Origin: Heligmosomoides polygyrus polygyrus
Lineage: Eukaryota; Nematoda; Chromadorea; Rhabditida; Heligmosomidae
Length of the DNA stretch: 64,000 bases
NCBI GenBank assembly: GCA_947396885.1
Contig: OX377203.1
Coordinates: 21,269,253 to 21,333,252 of the forward strand
Direction: 5' to 3'
The position numbers and the translations under genes are program-made. Within the stretch, counting starts at the first letter, position 1. The number at the start of each line of letters is the position of its first letter. The notes below the pieces were generated by a model. It did not search any database. It was not told the DNA's origin and saw only the letters and a program-made list of their open reading frames with translations. Shown piece by piece: positions 11,836 through 25,000 of this stretch.

Positions 11836-12544
11836 CGTTATATCTCTACCCCTTTGCTATGAGGGAGCAAACAACACTCAACCCGGTTCGAACGACGCCA
11901 TTTTGCAACAATGGTACTTCCAAATCCTGCACATCTTCTTGCTTTTAAATCTCATGTGAAGTCTCTCCATCGTGGGAAAGCAATCGCATGAATTGCACGT
12001 GAGGCTAGAGATGTAGAGTAGGCGCCGGCACTCTTCCGTCTGGAATCTGCCCCACCGCGATGATCAGCGTGCTTGGGGCCAAGCTGCCCCGTAATCGCAG
12101 CGCGTGATTGCGGCAGCTGGGCCCAACATAGCCTACGGAATTCCGCAGACGGAAAATTTTGCTGAATTTATTGCAACTTAGGCAGCGCTGTAACGTTTAC
12201 CATGTTCACCTTTCCATTGTTTTCTTTTTCGCTTATGCTTATACATTTTTTGAAAATTTTGCTTCAAGACGCAATTTAAAACTTAAATTGGTATTTGGTA
12301 TCACCACCTATATACAGTTTGTCCGTCGTTTGGGTGATGACTCCGGCTCATCGTATCGCTCGCGGGGAAAAATTTCCGTTCAACATGAGATGATGCGAAT
12401 AACACAATGGCCACTGCGCGCGTTTCTAAATGTCAGCATTCAAAAACGTGCCGCAGACGTCGTCCAACGTGCGTCGAGATACAGAAGACGTGCCGCAGAC
12501 GTCGCCCAACGTACGTCGAGATTGAGAGGACGTGCCTAAAGGCC
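11836..12544. other. Stretch with no recognisable gene
   Basis: Nothing was identified. Near 12450-12535 there is a short direct repeat with AAACGTGCCGCAGACGTCG followed by a similar GAAGACGTGCCGCAGACGTCG segment, about 40 bp apart. Confidence 0.4.
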
Positions 12545-12836
12545 CTCGCAGACTTCTGCGGCGTAGCCGCTGCCCTATCCTTCATCATAGGGCAGGGACG
12601 CAGAGCTCGCCGCCAGCGGCGAGCCCAGCGGCACCGCCGAAAATGATTTGAATCATACGAGACAGCGCCACTCCAGCGGAGCCGGGAGTCTGTCTGCGCT
12701 CTGCCCTTTCGCGGCGGGGATCCGGAGCGGAAACGGGCGTGTCACCGCTGGCCGACCGGCAGCCGCCTTGAGCCGCGTGACTCATCGATTTCGCCGTCTG
12801 CCGCTGGCCGCAGAAGTCTGCGGGGGCCTTAGGACG
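12545..12836. mobile_element. GC-rich MITE, GCGGC family
   Basis: The inverted ends are AGGCCCTCGCAGACTTCTGC and, on the right in reverse, AGGCCCCCGCAGACTTCTGC. TAA/TTA flanks suggest PIF-like 3-bp duplications, offset by one base. The interior is about 290 bp, GC-rich and without a frame. Related copies lie at 39663-39945 and 42285-42578, with split parts at 17409 and 18634. Confidence 0.75.
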
Positions 12837-13718
12837 GCGCAACGTGCGTCGGGAGTTGGGTTTCGCGATACAATGCTTCGACTATTGTCGCTCGTCTCAT
12901 AAACCAGCGACAGCCTGCGCAGAAGTACCTTCCGGCAGACAGAGGTATAAGAGTCTTCGGCAACATGCCGAGGGCGCCACGGCATGACAACTGTCACCAC
13001 GCTGTTCACAGCTACAACGAGAATGGGATTCCGCAGAGAAGGTAGCGGGTATAAAGCCACAGCCTCAAGCCCCAGATTAGGGGGGGGGGGGGTGACGCAT
13101 TAAGACCGTAAAGCTGTGCTTTAGCATCGGCCCAGGTGAAGGCGATTGAAACGTGGTTTCGCCGAGAGGAGCCCATTACTTGGCGCTACAAGACAATGTA
13201 CGTCCCTAGCTCTTCCAAGATAGTAGACGGAGAGTGAGTTCAATTTTGATAAAAGATTAATCATAACACATTTTAAATGCGACGGAATTAATATACCATT
13301 GTCAACGCCCTACGTAGGGAATAGTCATGAAGGGAGTGAGAGAGTAGCGAGAAGATAGAGAAAAAGGAGAGGAAGAGAACTGCAGTGCGAGGTCTTTAGT
13401 TTGGTCTCACATGGGAGTCGACTGCCAGGAGCCCCTTTTTGCCTGCTTGCAAGGTGCAACCCTAGGGCTCCGTATTCGGGTGGTACAGCGCGCATTACGG
13501 CTCTAAAGGGCTGGGCACACTCAGCATCGTTGACGCAGCTCCAATGATGAAAGATAGAGCGGAGACGCAGTATGCGTGTCCCCGCATCAGGGGTGGCGCT
13601 TAGCACACTTCGCTTCACGTTTAGCGCCCGGAGTCAACACTGGCTTCATCAGCTCCACGGAACGAGCTCGGTCATTCCGTGAAGCTGATGCATCGAGCGT
13701 CGTTAGTGTGCCAGCCCC

Positions 13719-14746
13719 TAAAGCCGCGTGCACACTCAGCAGCGGCAGTGCGGCAGCCATGCTGAGGCATGGAATCGCACTGCGGGCGGAGGCGGCAGTT
13801 ATGGTGGTGTACACACTTCCACTGCCGCAGTGCTGCCCGCACTGCTGCACACTGCTCATTGCCCCCTGCAAAGTGTGCATGCGGCTTAATGTTGCACCTT
13901 AAAGACTAAGGAAAACGATGTTCCGAAGAAAGGAGCCGATTTACGTGGTGCTAATGAGTGACGTATGTCCCCAGATTGGTCGTGGCAGCAGATATAGAGA
14001 AGGACTTCCACTTCTATTTTACATTCTTTAAACAAAAGAAACAAAGTCAACATTCTTTTACACACACCAGTCTTACTAGAAGAAAAGAAGTGGAAAACGA
14101 GGTTGGGACTGGAAAATAGAAGGAAGAGAGGAGGGAAGGAAAGAGAAGTGATGGAAAGAGCCGGGCGTCACATGGGAGCCGACTGTTGGAAGCGTCTCCT
14201 GTTGCGGCCTCTTTTTAAGCCGCGTGCACACCCCCCAGCGGCAGTGCGGCAGCCATGCTGAGGCATAGTGTGGAAGGGTGGAGTCGCATTGCGGAAGCGG
14301 AGGCGGCAGTTATGGTGGTGTGCACACTTCCACCGCCGCAGTGCTGCCCGCAGCACCAGCCCGCCCACATTCCACTGCTCATTGCCCACTGCTAAGTGTG
14401 CACGTGGCTTAACGTTGCACCTTAAAGACTAAGGAGAACGATGTTCCGAAGAAAGGAGCCGATTTACGTGGTGCTAATGAGTGACGTATGTCCCCAGATT
14501 GGTCGTGGCAGCAGATATGGAGGACTTGAACTTCTATTTTACATTCTTTAAACAAAAGAAACAAAGTCAACATTCTTTTACACACACCAGTCTTACTAGA
14601 AGAAAAGAAGAGAAGTGGAAAACGAGGCTGGGACTAGAAAATAGAAGGAAGAGAGGAGGGGAGGAAAGAGAAGTGATGGAAAGAGCCGGGCGTCACATGG
14701 GAGCCGACTGTTAGAAGCGTCTCCTGTTGCCTCGCCGGCCTCTTTT
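13719..14746. repeat. Tandem duplication of a MITE plus flank (two units of about 0.5 kb)
   Basis: Unit 1 (13719-14212) and unit 2 (14213-14746) are near-identical. Each starts with a MITE whose ends are AAGCCGCGTGCACAC and TGTGCA.G.GGCTTA, then about 300 bp from TTGCACCTTAAAGACTAAGG to GACTGTT.GAAGCGTCTCCTG. A third MITE head starts at 14747 and another at 14882. High identity of the non-MITE part suggests a recent tandem duplication, possibly by recombination between MITE copies. Confidence 0.8.
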
Positions 14747-14959
14747 TAAGCCGCATGCACACCTCGCAGCCGCAGTGCGGCAGCGGAGGCGACAGTGATG
14801 GGATGTGCACACTTCCACTGAAGTGCTGACGGCAGCGACCGCAGGGACAGTGGCAGCGAGGAATGAGCTACAATGCAGTTATAAGCCGCATGCACACTTT
14901 GCAGCGAACAGTGGGCAGTGGAACTGTGCCACAGTAGCAGTGAGGAATGCCCGAGCTCA

Positions 14960-16654
14960 CTGTATAGTTGGAGAACAATTGTCTGAGAACTTCTGACTTC
15001 TCGTTCATAAAATTCTGCACCAACCTAGTGTGGCTGTGATTATGAAATTATATAGTTTGATGCCTTCCCGAACTAGAGGTAGTATAATGAAAATAGCCTT
15101 GCCTTGTCCGAGATCATCAGTTCGTGCTTGCTTCTTTACGCATAGAGCAGGTAGCGCTTACATAAGAATCACGAAAAACCTGTCAAATGCTTACTCCATA
15201 CCCCAGTTCAAGCGGTACGCATCAAAAATGTTGCTTAAGTTTGACGGACTCTAGTCATGGAGATCGACCACACCCAATTCTTGCTTGATTGTGCATTTTT
15301 CTGATGTTTGTTTGTACTGTCCTACTTCTACCTCGCATCTCCCTTTCGCGACGTAATAAACATTAACATTAACTTCACCGGGTTCTTTTCTAAATGTCCT
15401 TGGCAAATTGGTTCATTATAATCAGTAGTGATAAACCGTCACAAATCGTCCCTACGGCGCCTGTTCCTGAGTTCAGCTGTCCCTTACGTTTTGCCGCAGA
15501 CTCGCAGTCGTCCTTTCAGTGTCCTTACATAGATGCACGATGTATTGGATTATCGTAAGCTTCCACAGGCGTCTACCAAGGGGCCGAGAATTTTTAGCAG
15601 GACGAAAGAAAATGGAGCGCAATGGACGGACGGGGAAGGCAGCCTATCAGCACTCAGAAAAGTACGAGGTGTCGTGCGTTTCCCACGTGTAGGACGTTTT
15701 TTTTACCCGTTTAGTTCGCGCGAAACGGCTGTTTGACTTAGGCCACTCTAGCTACAACTTGTACGTCAAATGGAAAATTGCACGTCATCATATACGACTG
15801 CTCAAGGAGGTCGAAGCCCATAGGCTGCCCTCACCCCGTCTGCTCATTGCCCCAACACTTCGAAGATAAAACTATTTCATCAAAAAGAAAAATCCAGAAA
15901 TCCCTCAATGAGAGGAAGCTCGGAAAGTAGGTGGGCACCATATTGGAAGCTTCACATGGGTAGAAAATGAGGTTACAAAAATCGTCAATGCCCGTTCCGA
16001 AGTGCACTGCCCTTCAAAATTCGCTATTTTACAAGTCTATCTCCACACATAACTCGATCCATCCCTGGAAACGTTTTTGTAAAATCTATAAGAGAGAGGA
16101 GTGTGGCCTCCGTCCCACTTACGACTATAGCGAGTTGTTTCATCGTAGATGCGCCGCGATGTTTACGTTGCTGCGCCTACCACGAAACGTAGAAACCTAA
16201 TGCGTGGTGTGACCAGATTACATCGACAAACTCTGCGCCCTTATGCTTGGCTAAGGACAACTTTGTTGTGCTAGTTCGAAAGAATGCTGGGAGGCCGTCC
16301 TATCTCTAATGACAAGGCTGGCATGTAGAGCTTGCTGTTGTCGGCCAGCGGTCCGTGCTACGCCATCACATTTTCATCTACGAATCGGCGACAAAGCAGT
16401 AGCCACCACATCGCCGCCGAACGTCCGCAATAATGATTCAGTCCATCAGGCATATGTTATACTTCCACGACCCGTCGCTGACAACCTGATAGTGCGAGAT
16501 AACCTACATGATGGCGAGAGAGCGCGCGTTCACTACGTTTTTCTCGCCGAGCGCTCGGCGCCAAAGAAAGTGCGCCGCCGATGCACGCATTCTGTCACGA
16601 AAGCGCCAGCGACAACTCGCCGTGTGTGAGGAGTGTAAGGCCTGGCACACTTCA
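14960..16654. other. Stretch with no recognisable gene
   Basis: Nothing was recognised on either strand. A PIF-like TATGTTATACTTCCACGACC half end occurs near 16450. Confidence 0.4.
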
Positions 16655-16800
16655 ATACCACGGCACGTAAGAAATGCCTATGGAATACGTGCGTGCCATG
16701 CTTTTCCACGTCGTCGGAAGATCTGTGTCTGTCCCAAACGAAGTGGTTTTGAGATCTGATCATATCGTTGTGTTTGTAAGAATGCTGGTGAAGGCATGCC
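16655..16800 (+). mobile_element. Tc1-like transposase C-terminal remnant
   Basis: Reading EMPMEYVRAM parallels KEMPMEDVRATL of the 9.8-10.06 kb fragment, and the nucleotide segment GAAATGCCTATGGAATACG matches it. The following reading drifts out of frame. It is a short dead piece of the same Tc1-like family. Confidence 0.5.
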
Positions 16801-17408
16801 AAAATTTCATGCTCCAATACTTCTGTCGTCAGTTTTTGTAACGATGAACATTAGGAACGTAGTTTTCACTTTTCCACTGCGGCGCTCAGTGTCAGATTAT
16901 GACCATTCCGCAGCGCGCGGTCGCATTGTCAAAGCGACTCCTCCACATTGGTGACCTTCAGGGGCGATGACTTCCCGCGTCCAAGCCGGCATGGCATATT
17001 TTTTCGCGCCGCGCGATGTTTATCGTTGGTCCTGGGTGGACTGCCGTCGCGCTCTATTCCAGAGCGACGAGAGTTGAAAACTCCGCATCCTGTGCGCCGC
17101 TCTGCAAAACTCAAACGCCGTGATTCCATCGCGGCGACGGGAAGTATGTGCAAGGCCTAACTCCAGCTTCAACGCTGTAGCTGTCGGAGACGCTGCGCGC
17201 GACAGTGTTGCGCGGGTTCCCACGCACTGCGTAACACCCGATCAACACTGTCGCCGACGGGTGCCGGAATTATTATAATATATATTAGGATGCCTTATTG
17301 GCGCAGCTGCAGCTTTCCTGAGATCCTCTAGACTCGAGCGTCAGCAGGTCCCGGCTTGAGAAAATGGAGCCAACAGGTCCCGACTGGAAATAAGTGGCGG
17401 CGGTAACA

Positions 17409-17553
17409 CTTCCCCACACACTTTTGCGGCAACGCCGCGGCCCTATCCTTAACCACAGGGCTCCAGGACCTAACTCCAACGCGGCGTCACACGCTAGCCG
17501 CGTGCGACGTCGCGGTGCTGAAACGCGGACGTGCGCTCGGTGACTCATGGTTA
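17409..17553. mobile_element. Left part of a GCGGC-family MITE
   Basis: It starts with CCCCACACACTTTTGCGGC and carries the family block CCCTATCCTTAACCACAGGG. The matching right end, in reverse, is at 18616-18634 (GCCGCAAAAGTGTGTGGGG). The SURF4 pseudogene lies between the two ends. Either the pseudogene interrupted the MITE or the element carries the gene fragment. Confidence 0.5.
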
Positions 17554-17689
17554 GCCGCGGAGCACAAATTGTTCTCAGTGTTTAAGCTAACAGACTGTCC
17601 CTCGGTTGATGATGCTGTCTTGTATCGTTTCGTGCGGACATTCCTCGTTCCATTCTAGTTGACATCCGTCCGTACTCCCGGTATTAGTC

Positions 17690-18256
17690 TAAGTTCATTT
17701 TAGCATAACATAATAACAGGCATTATTTGGAAGAAGTCGTAGTTCATGAAATCGAGGTAGAATCGGTCAACCGGAACACTCCACCATTTAGCCACAGATT
17801 CAGGCCAAACATCCAAACGAATAGAAGCACGGCAGACAGTTAAGTCTTGTATCCAACGCATACTACCATAAGACCTCGGTTTGCTAGAATCTCCTATGGT
17901 TGGCACACCAGCGAACAACGGTGCTTTTTCCTCTTGAGTTTCCGCCAGCAACAGGACTAGTCCACCGCTGACAGCAGTATTTCTAGCAAGGAACTTAAGA
18001 TCCCACAGAATGTGGTAGGCAACAGTCTGCAGTAAGACAATTGACCCGAGAATAGCACAGGCGATAGTGGCCTTTTTTCCGTAGCATCACCATAATCACG
18101 GGTAAAAATTGATCGAAGAAGTTGTAGATGGCAAATACTGACGCTAAAAACCATCCACATGACCAGCATTCCTGCATAAGCTGTCGCTGATCGTTCCATT
18201 GAAACGACATTCATCTACCATCTTCAAAAAACGTTGAAATGTGGCAAAGGCGTGCA
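17690..18256 (-). pseudogene. sft-4: SURF4 / sft-4 (ER cargo receptor) pseudogene
   Basis: The minus strand reads through most of SURF4, the multi-pass ER-Golgi cargo receptor (ERV29 family), without introns but in shifting frames. In order it shows ARLCHISTFFEDG, a TGA stop, [26 protein letters not shown], then after a frameshift [40 protein letters not shown], after a gap and frameshift FGLNLWLNG, and after another shift VDRFYLDFMNYDFFQ. The N-terminus and the C-terminal membrane segment with the retrieval tail are absent, and a middle membrane segment is deleted or scrambled. No poly(A) tract remains. It is clearly non-functional; whether it arose by retroposition or by capture in a TIR element is open. 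Confidence 0.82.
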
Positions 18257-18379
18257 CATGGCCTTGTCGGAAGCGTTTCTAGCCGTCGGCAGCATCGGAC
18301 CGCGACAACTCGTCCAATTTCGTCGCGCACCGTCCGCGACGCCAGGGGGGTTCGCGCGGCGTTGGAGTTATGTCTCCCC

Positions 18380-18634
18380 CCGTAACCACAGCGCGGGGCA
18401 TAGAGCTCGTCGTCAGTGGCCAGCGCACCGCCGCGAGCGGCGGAAGCGACGCCACCAAAGCGGAGGCAGTAATGATTCACATCATTGTTGCCGCCGCCGC
18501 TGATTTCGCGCCGGCAGAGACTGTCTGCTCTACAGCCTTTCGCGGAGAAGATCTAGAGTGACTCATTGGCAGGAGGCGTGACTCATCGTTTTCGCCGTCC
18601 GCCGCTCGCCGCAAAAGTGTGTGGGGGCCTTAAA
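18380..18634. mobile_element. Right part of a GCGGC-family MITE
   Basis: It ends with GCCGCAAAAGTGTGTGGGGGCCTTA and shares CTGTCTGC..CTTTCGCGG and GTGACTCATCG..TTCGCCGTC with the complete copy at 12545-12836. A second right end, CCGCAAATGTGTGCGGAGGCCTTA, follows at about 18788-18811, so two related elements abut here. Confidence 0.55.
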
Positions 18635-19004
18635 AGTTCCTACTGAGGAGTGTGTGCCGCTTTGCCGTCTGTCGCTCCCAAGAATGGAGGTTGAAGCAGC
18701 GGCGCAAGCAAAGCAGGGAGCAGTGCCGTACCACGCCCACATTTCAGGGCTCCTCACAGTTTTGCTGCCCGCCGCCAGCCGTTGGACCGCAAATGTGTGC
18801 GGAGGCCTTAACACTACCAGCTGATACTTCTATCTATTTATCTATCTACAAATTGTCTGCTGAGGATATACTGTATCACTACAAAGAAACCGGTTATGAA
18901 CAATGCTTCTAAAGCAGGCGTCTGACTAGGGCAAGAAAGTGACGGATTCCAACAATGTACATTACTTACACTTTCAGTTCAAGATGTGACTGAAAAGTAT
19001 ACGC

Positions 19005-22000
19005 TCAAGATTGCTCCTTCTTCATTTGTCCGTTAAACAACTGCGAATCATCCCGTTCCATCAGTTTCCGTCGAAGAAGTTCCACTGTAGCCTCCAGCTC
19101 TGATACCTGGACACCTTCGTGGTGAATATGGAAAGGGACGAAGTACAATTAAATTAACGTATACAGGTCTTCAACTCACCCTTTCCCTTAACTGCACACA
19201 CATTGAACAGCCGATCAACGATTCGGCAGAAACAGGTATTTCTAGTGCCTTCGGACCAGCCACGCCATCTGGAGCTGCATCGCCACTATCCATGGAGTCC
19301 ATGGATAAAACGTCCTTTACATTTTCTTGGCCGCTACTAGTGGAACAGTTATCCCCGTCGTCGACAAACATGGACGACTCCTCAAGCAGCTGTGCAGCAG
19401 GAACCGAGTTGAACCTAAAAACGATATCCTTCTTGTGCAAATGATGAAGGCCTAGGAGTTGGTGGAATCAATCACGTATTTACCCATACAAGATTACAGC
19501 TGGCGGAATTTACCGCCACCTCACCATAGTTCGAAATAAACAGTGCAGATATTATGCATATTGATATATCGTACTTGTGCAGGATTTTAGGAAGAGCACA
19601 CACCGGAGCTAGCTGGCATGGGAGTACAGTTGCCAAGCGGCCCGGACTCATTACATACATGTACGGAGTGCGGTGAGGAGTATGTGGGAAACAGGTAGAC
19701 CCCCGTCGTAGGAGCACATGCGCAGGTCCCTTGTCTCAACCCCCTTGGGCGAGTACAGGGTATTGCAGCACACGAACAGCTGTTTCAAGGGGAAGCCAAA
19801 ATTCTTGCGCATGAAGATGACATTTCGGCGCGACGAACGCAAGAAAAGCTTTCCGCTGAGCATAGCCACTACAGTGGAAGGAAACGAAAACGAACCTATG
19901 CGCACCCGTCGAAATCTGCGGATCAGCGCTCTGCTGGACTCTAGCCACGTCCTGCTCGCTTATCCAAAACAGTCGTGTGCTGGGATTGGTGAACTCTTGG
20001 CGGATTTCGATCACGGTATCCCATGTGGTGTGGCCTTGTTGCAGATGATGCAGAATCACATTTTTGTCGCCTTTTGAAAGCGGCAACGAGGCAACGTCAA
20101 TTTCGTGTCCTATGTGCTTCGTGCAGAAATTCACCAGTATGCTTCCGTCATTTGCAGTGTACTTCTGGAAAACAACGCAACATCTAAGACAAGCACATTG
20201 GTGTGAAATTCTGTGTCATTCGGCATATGTAGTGCAGTCGGAGCAGATCCTTGGTCCGGTCACACAAGCCAACCCAATCTTCTACTTCTTCGGATCGGGT
20301 GAATTTGTACCGGACTGGTCTGGGAAACGTAGAACACTAACTTGACCACCGGCTAACCAACGCAAAGGGACTGACCACTGCCGACCTTTATCCTTTATCC
20401 TCTGTTGACGTAGCTTAGATGGGAGAAACCATAAAGGATATAGGTTTGTGTAACTGACCCACCATAACTTTTAATGAGTCTGAGTGTGTTTTGGGTCTCA
20501 TACTGTAACTTGTGTTGACCATACCATCCATAAGTATTATAGTTCAGTGCATTATCCTTTCCACACAGTCTGGTACCAATACATCAACCTTAAAGATCGA
20601 AATTCTGTTTCGGCCTAGGCACGGACCAAGTCTCGAATCTATACCCCAACCCATTCTTACTGACACGCCCATAACATCACATAGAAACATACAACAAACA
20701 TACATAGTGAAACCCCGAGGGATTTAGCTACTTTTTTATTAGAGTTCGAAGCGCAATAAAGGTTTCAACGGTGAAAAACTGACTATTTTGAAGTTTTCAA
20801 AACGCTACTTGGATCAACAAAGTTGGAATATATCTATGCAAGGACAGCCGTGTTCAATTATACTACCCATTACTGTGCTAAACGATAAAAGAAAAGGGCG
20901 ATGTTACTCAGTCTCTTTTGGAATGTGCCACGCCTTCTACTTCTGCAGGATGTCGTAGAGGCGATTTGAATGCGTATTTCGCAATACAATGACTTGCGCT
21001 GGCCAGCCGATGAACACCTCAACGCTCTATCCTTCCCATGTAACTCTGGTATCAATTAGCCGACCCCGGGGATGGAAGGCTTGGTTGACCTGGGCGGAAA
21101 ATCCGAACCAAGAACCTGGTATCGAGCCTCGCGACAGCCTACGCCTTTTCCGAGTGCGCCCCTATTATTCCGATATTGCACAACAAATATAGGAACACAC
21201 AGTGTTTTAGGTGAAATCGAGAGGTACTGACGTGACCTGCCTGAGGAGAATGGAAGCGCTATTCAGTAAAATCACTGACTGTACTCATTCGGAGGGACCT
21301 TCATTGGATGCGGCCGAGACTGAGATCGTAGAGTTAGAAAGAGCTGATGATCTGTGTGGACCGTCAGCTGTTAAAGTTGTGGCCTAACGTATAAATGTAC
21401 TTTTTCATGTACTTGGCTATGTGGGAACCTCAGAGTTAAAACCTCCCCTATCGAATGGGTGGGGGCCTTCGGCCTACCATCGGTGATTGGCTGAGAGGTT
21501 TTCCACTCCCCAATGCAGGCCACATTGTAGACTAGTACCGATAGAAACGTTTTTAGTAGTCTTGATCAAATGAAGTGTTGTGCTCGTATGCGCTCTAGAT
21601 GTAACGAAGATTGTGCAGAGTCGTCGCCTACCTCCAAAAATGAAGTGCAGTAACGAGCAGCGACCTTCGAGTGGCTAACAGCGCTACGGATACGATATGA
21701 TCCAGCACTAAAATGCCTTTTGATGAACTTGCCTGAGGTAATGTGTTCGTCGCCACTGAAGATCAGTAAATACCTGTTGCATCGGTAGTACGTCGCGACA
21801 TACGTAGCCGAACGCGTCCTACATATAGCTACCCACGACGTACCAACTTCCTCCTCGATTCTTGCCTCCCATGCCTACAACGATGTGCCTCCAGAAAGCG
21901 GATGAATGGAAGGATGCATACAGATTTTCACCTTGAAAGCCGCTTCGTTAAGCAACACAGTCGTCTGCACACGACAGTCCTTTTCCTCGTGGTCCTTGTA

Positions 22001-25000
22001 GCAGTGATTAGCGAGATCCTCGTTGTTGGACATCTTTGAGTGGCACAGTGGACACTCTGCGTCTCTCACAGCACCGACATATTTCTTTGAGATCTGGTCC
22101 TTCAGGGCGTATGCCAGGAGCTGTGGAGCAACGCTTTTGGCCTTTCGGTCAACGGCATCATCGGGCATATGGACAGTAAGGACGGGAACGTCGTGGGAGA
22201 CATGACGCAAGCAGTAGTTCGCCACTACGGTACCATCGTAGAGGATAAATTCCTAAACCTCGCACATTATGTTACGTGATAAATCAATATTGAAAAGAGC
22301 GCGAAATCGCAAAAAGGAGAGGGCTTCTCTCAAAGTAACGGGTAACAATGAAAAAAGAATTTACAAGCAACATAGTATTGTTGCATGTCAAAATTCGATA
22401 AAACGTGATCGCTGCATCACGACCACGTTTTGATATACCTTATTTATTCTCAGTAATCCTTGCAATGTCATGCTACTGACAAGGTTCTGGATGATTTTGT
22501 CTTCGCTGGTGTCCCATGTAATCAAAATTGCCACCACGATATTGAACTGTCGGTTATTCGCGTAGACTCGCCGAACCACGATCAGACACATGTTCTCTTG
22601 GGTTGCTGTCAGGAGAACAGGTCGGCCAGTCCGTTCCTTGAATGTTGTTGTGGCGGTGGAGCCAATTTTTGGTCGACCTGGACACATGGACTGCCGCGCT
22701 GCCCTGCTGCAGAACATGTGTCTGCCGTCTTCTGCCACCCAAGAAAGGCATAGGGCTAGACTCCATTACACCTTGACACTCCACACTGTCAAGGCTACAC
22801 GACGGAAGCCTAAGCTTCAGCTTCAGCCGCTGAAGAAGCCGACCACTGCCACTAAAGGACCGCCTCCAAAGCTGCGACGACGGGACTCCTCGTAGATCTC
22901 TCCAGTAATGTCGGTATCCATCGGGGACCATCAGCTTAAATTTCTTTCATCTTTACCATAGGCAAAAATCTAATCTGGATGACCCCAATGGATACCGACA
23001 TTACTGGAGAGACCTGCGAGAAGTCCCCGTCGTTGCAATTTGGAGGCGGTTCGTGACAGTGGCTGGCTTCTGCAGCAGCGGAATGCTGAAGCTTCGTCTT
23101 TCGTTGTGTCGAAACATAAGTCTGGAGTGTCAAGGTGTCCTGGAGTCTATCATTCTGTGTTCATTGAGAGGCACAAGGCATCAGACACATGTTCTGCAGC
23201 AGGGCAGCGCTGCAGTGCATGTTTCTAGGGCGATCAAAGATTGGCTCCACCGTCACAACATTCAAGTAACAGACTGGCCGGCCTCTTCTCCTGACAGCAA
23301 CTCGATGGAGAACATGTGGGGAATTCTGGCTCGACGAGTCTATGTGAATAAGCGACAGTTCAATGGTGGCAATTTTGATCACATGGAACACCAGCGATGA
23401 CAAAATCATCCAGAACTTGTCAATAGCATGAATAATACGATGCATGATGTTATAAGAAATAACGGTGGTCCGCTCGATTTTTGAATTTAGTAAAAAGTTT
23501 GTTTTTCACAAGTGGGTACATACTTTTAAAACGCCAATTTTCAACCAATTTTCTTCAAAAAAGTCTGAATCTCGTGTGAGACGGAAAAAATCTGAAAGCG
23601 AGTGGTTACCTATTCTCGACTACGGGGAATTTCGTGGAGCTAGTGCGGGCGTGCCAAAATAAACGCGAAACGAGTTATGGGCAAGTTTTGGTGTGGATAC
23701 ATACTTTTGAAACGCACTGTATTTCCAGCTCCCGACTCCCTCACTTCCCGTGGGAAGCCGTTAACGTCCCCGGAAGCGTTCATGGATATAGGAACTGGCG
23801 TCTGAACTCAAAGGCATGTCTCAGATGTTAATCACTGGAATTCCAGAATCGGAAAACGTGTTCCACAGGTTGCACATCGACTCGGAGACACCTCTTCTGA
23901 TCTGTTCTTCTGATTAAGGTGCAAGCATTGCAGTCGTGCAGATATGATACATGAGTTCAGAGACACTATTGTGGATACCCTTCACATGACCTCTGTACTT
24001 GTGGGACATCACGTCTAACTTCCGACACCCATGCGTGACTTATGTGCCGCGCGGGTGGTCCACGGTCATCAGTATTACAGCGCGCATGTTTAGTAAAAAT
24101 GTTTAAAAGAAACCTTCACTCAAAAGTATGTTTAAAATACCTCGACGCACTAAAGCTTCGCTCAAGGCGTAGTGGTCATAACAGCGCTCATTATTCATGT
24201 AAAGCGAACGCTAGCCAACTTCGATACAGATATGCGCGTCTGACTACTACGTGTATATAGAACAGAACTAGGTCGTTGACCACGTTGCAGAGTCGCGTGG
24301 TCAGCGACCTAGTTCTGGAGGTGGCCAGGAGGATACGAACGACTTGGGGAGCTTCAAGACAAAACAGGCGCTCAGCGTGGCATGACGGGCAATCAAAAGG
24401 ACTATGCACGAGGTGGTACAATTTGGAGTTCCAAATTTCATCGAAGCTCAAGGATCAGAAAAGCGGTGTCTTCAATTCTTCGAAAATGATATAGACTAGA
24501 CAGCTAGTGAGCTTTATTAACAACCGTCGGACGACTGACGTAACCGACTGGCATTCGCAAGATACCTAGAGGACATCAGGTAGCGCTCGCCAACGCGTTT
24601 GTAAAACTTCTTCGCGAAAACTCTAAACGAGCAATATGACGTTCTTCATGTCTCTCGAGTGAGAAGGAGCCATAGTGGCATTCTGGAACGCGACAGGGAC
24701 GAGTGGAGACGTTGTATGCAGTTGCTGGATCAATTCGATGATCAAGGGAGTAACGGTGGTATGATATTTTGCGTGACAAAGGCCAATCGCAACAAATAGC
24801 TGATCAGATTCGTGTTCAATTTCTTCAAAAAATCCTTAAATGTTAATACATGATCTGCCAAGCGTATAGTCCTAGATAGTAGTCCACGCGAGGACGAAAC
24901 AGCATGTAGTCGACCTCGTACGCTTTTAATCTCAAACGATTTTCTATAGAATGAAGCGCAAAAAGGCCTTTGCTGGTAGAATCCGTGTAGAGATCACATT

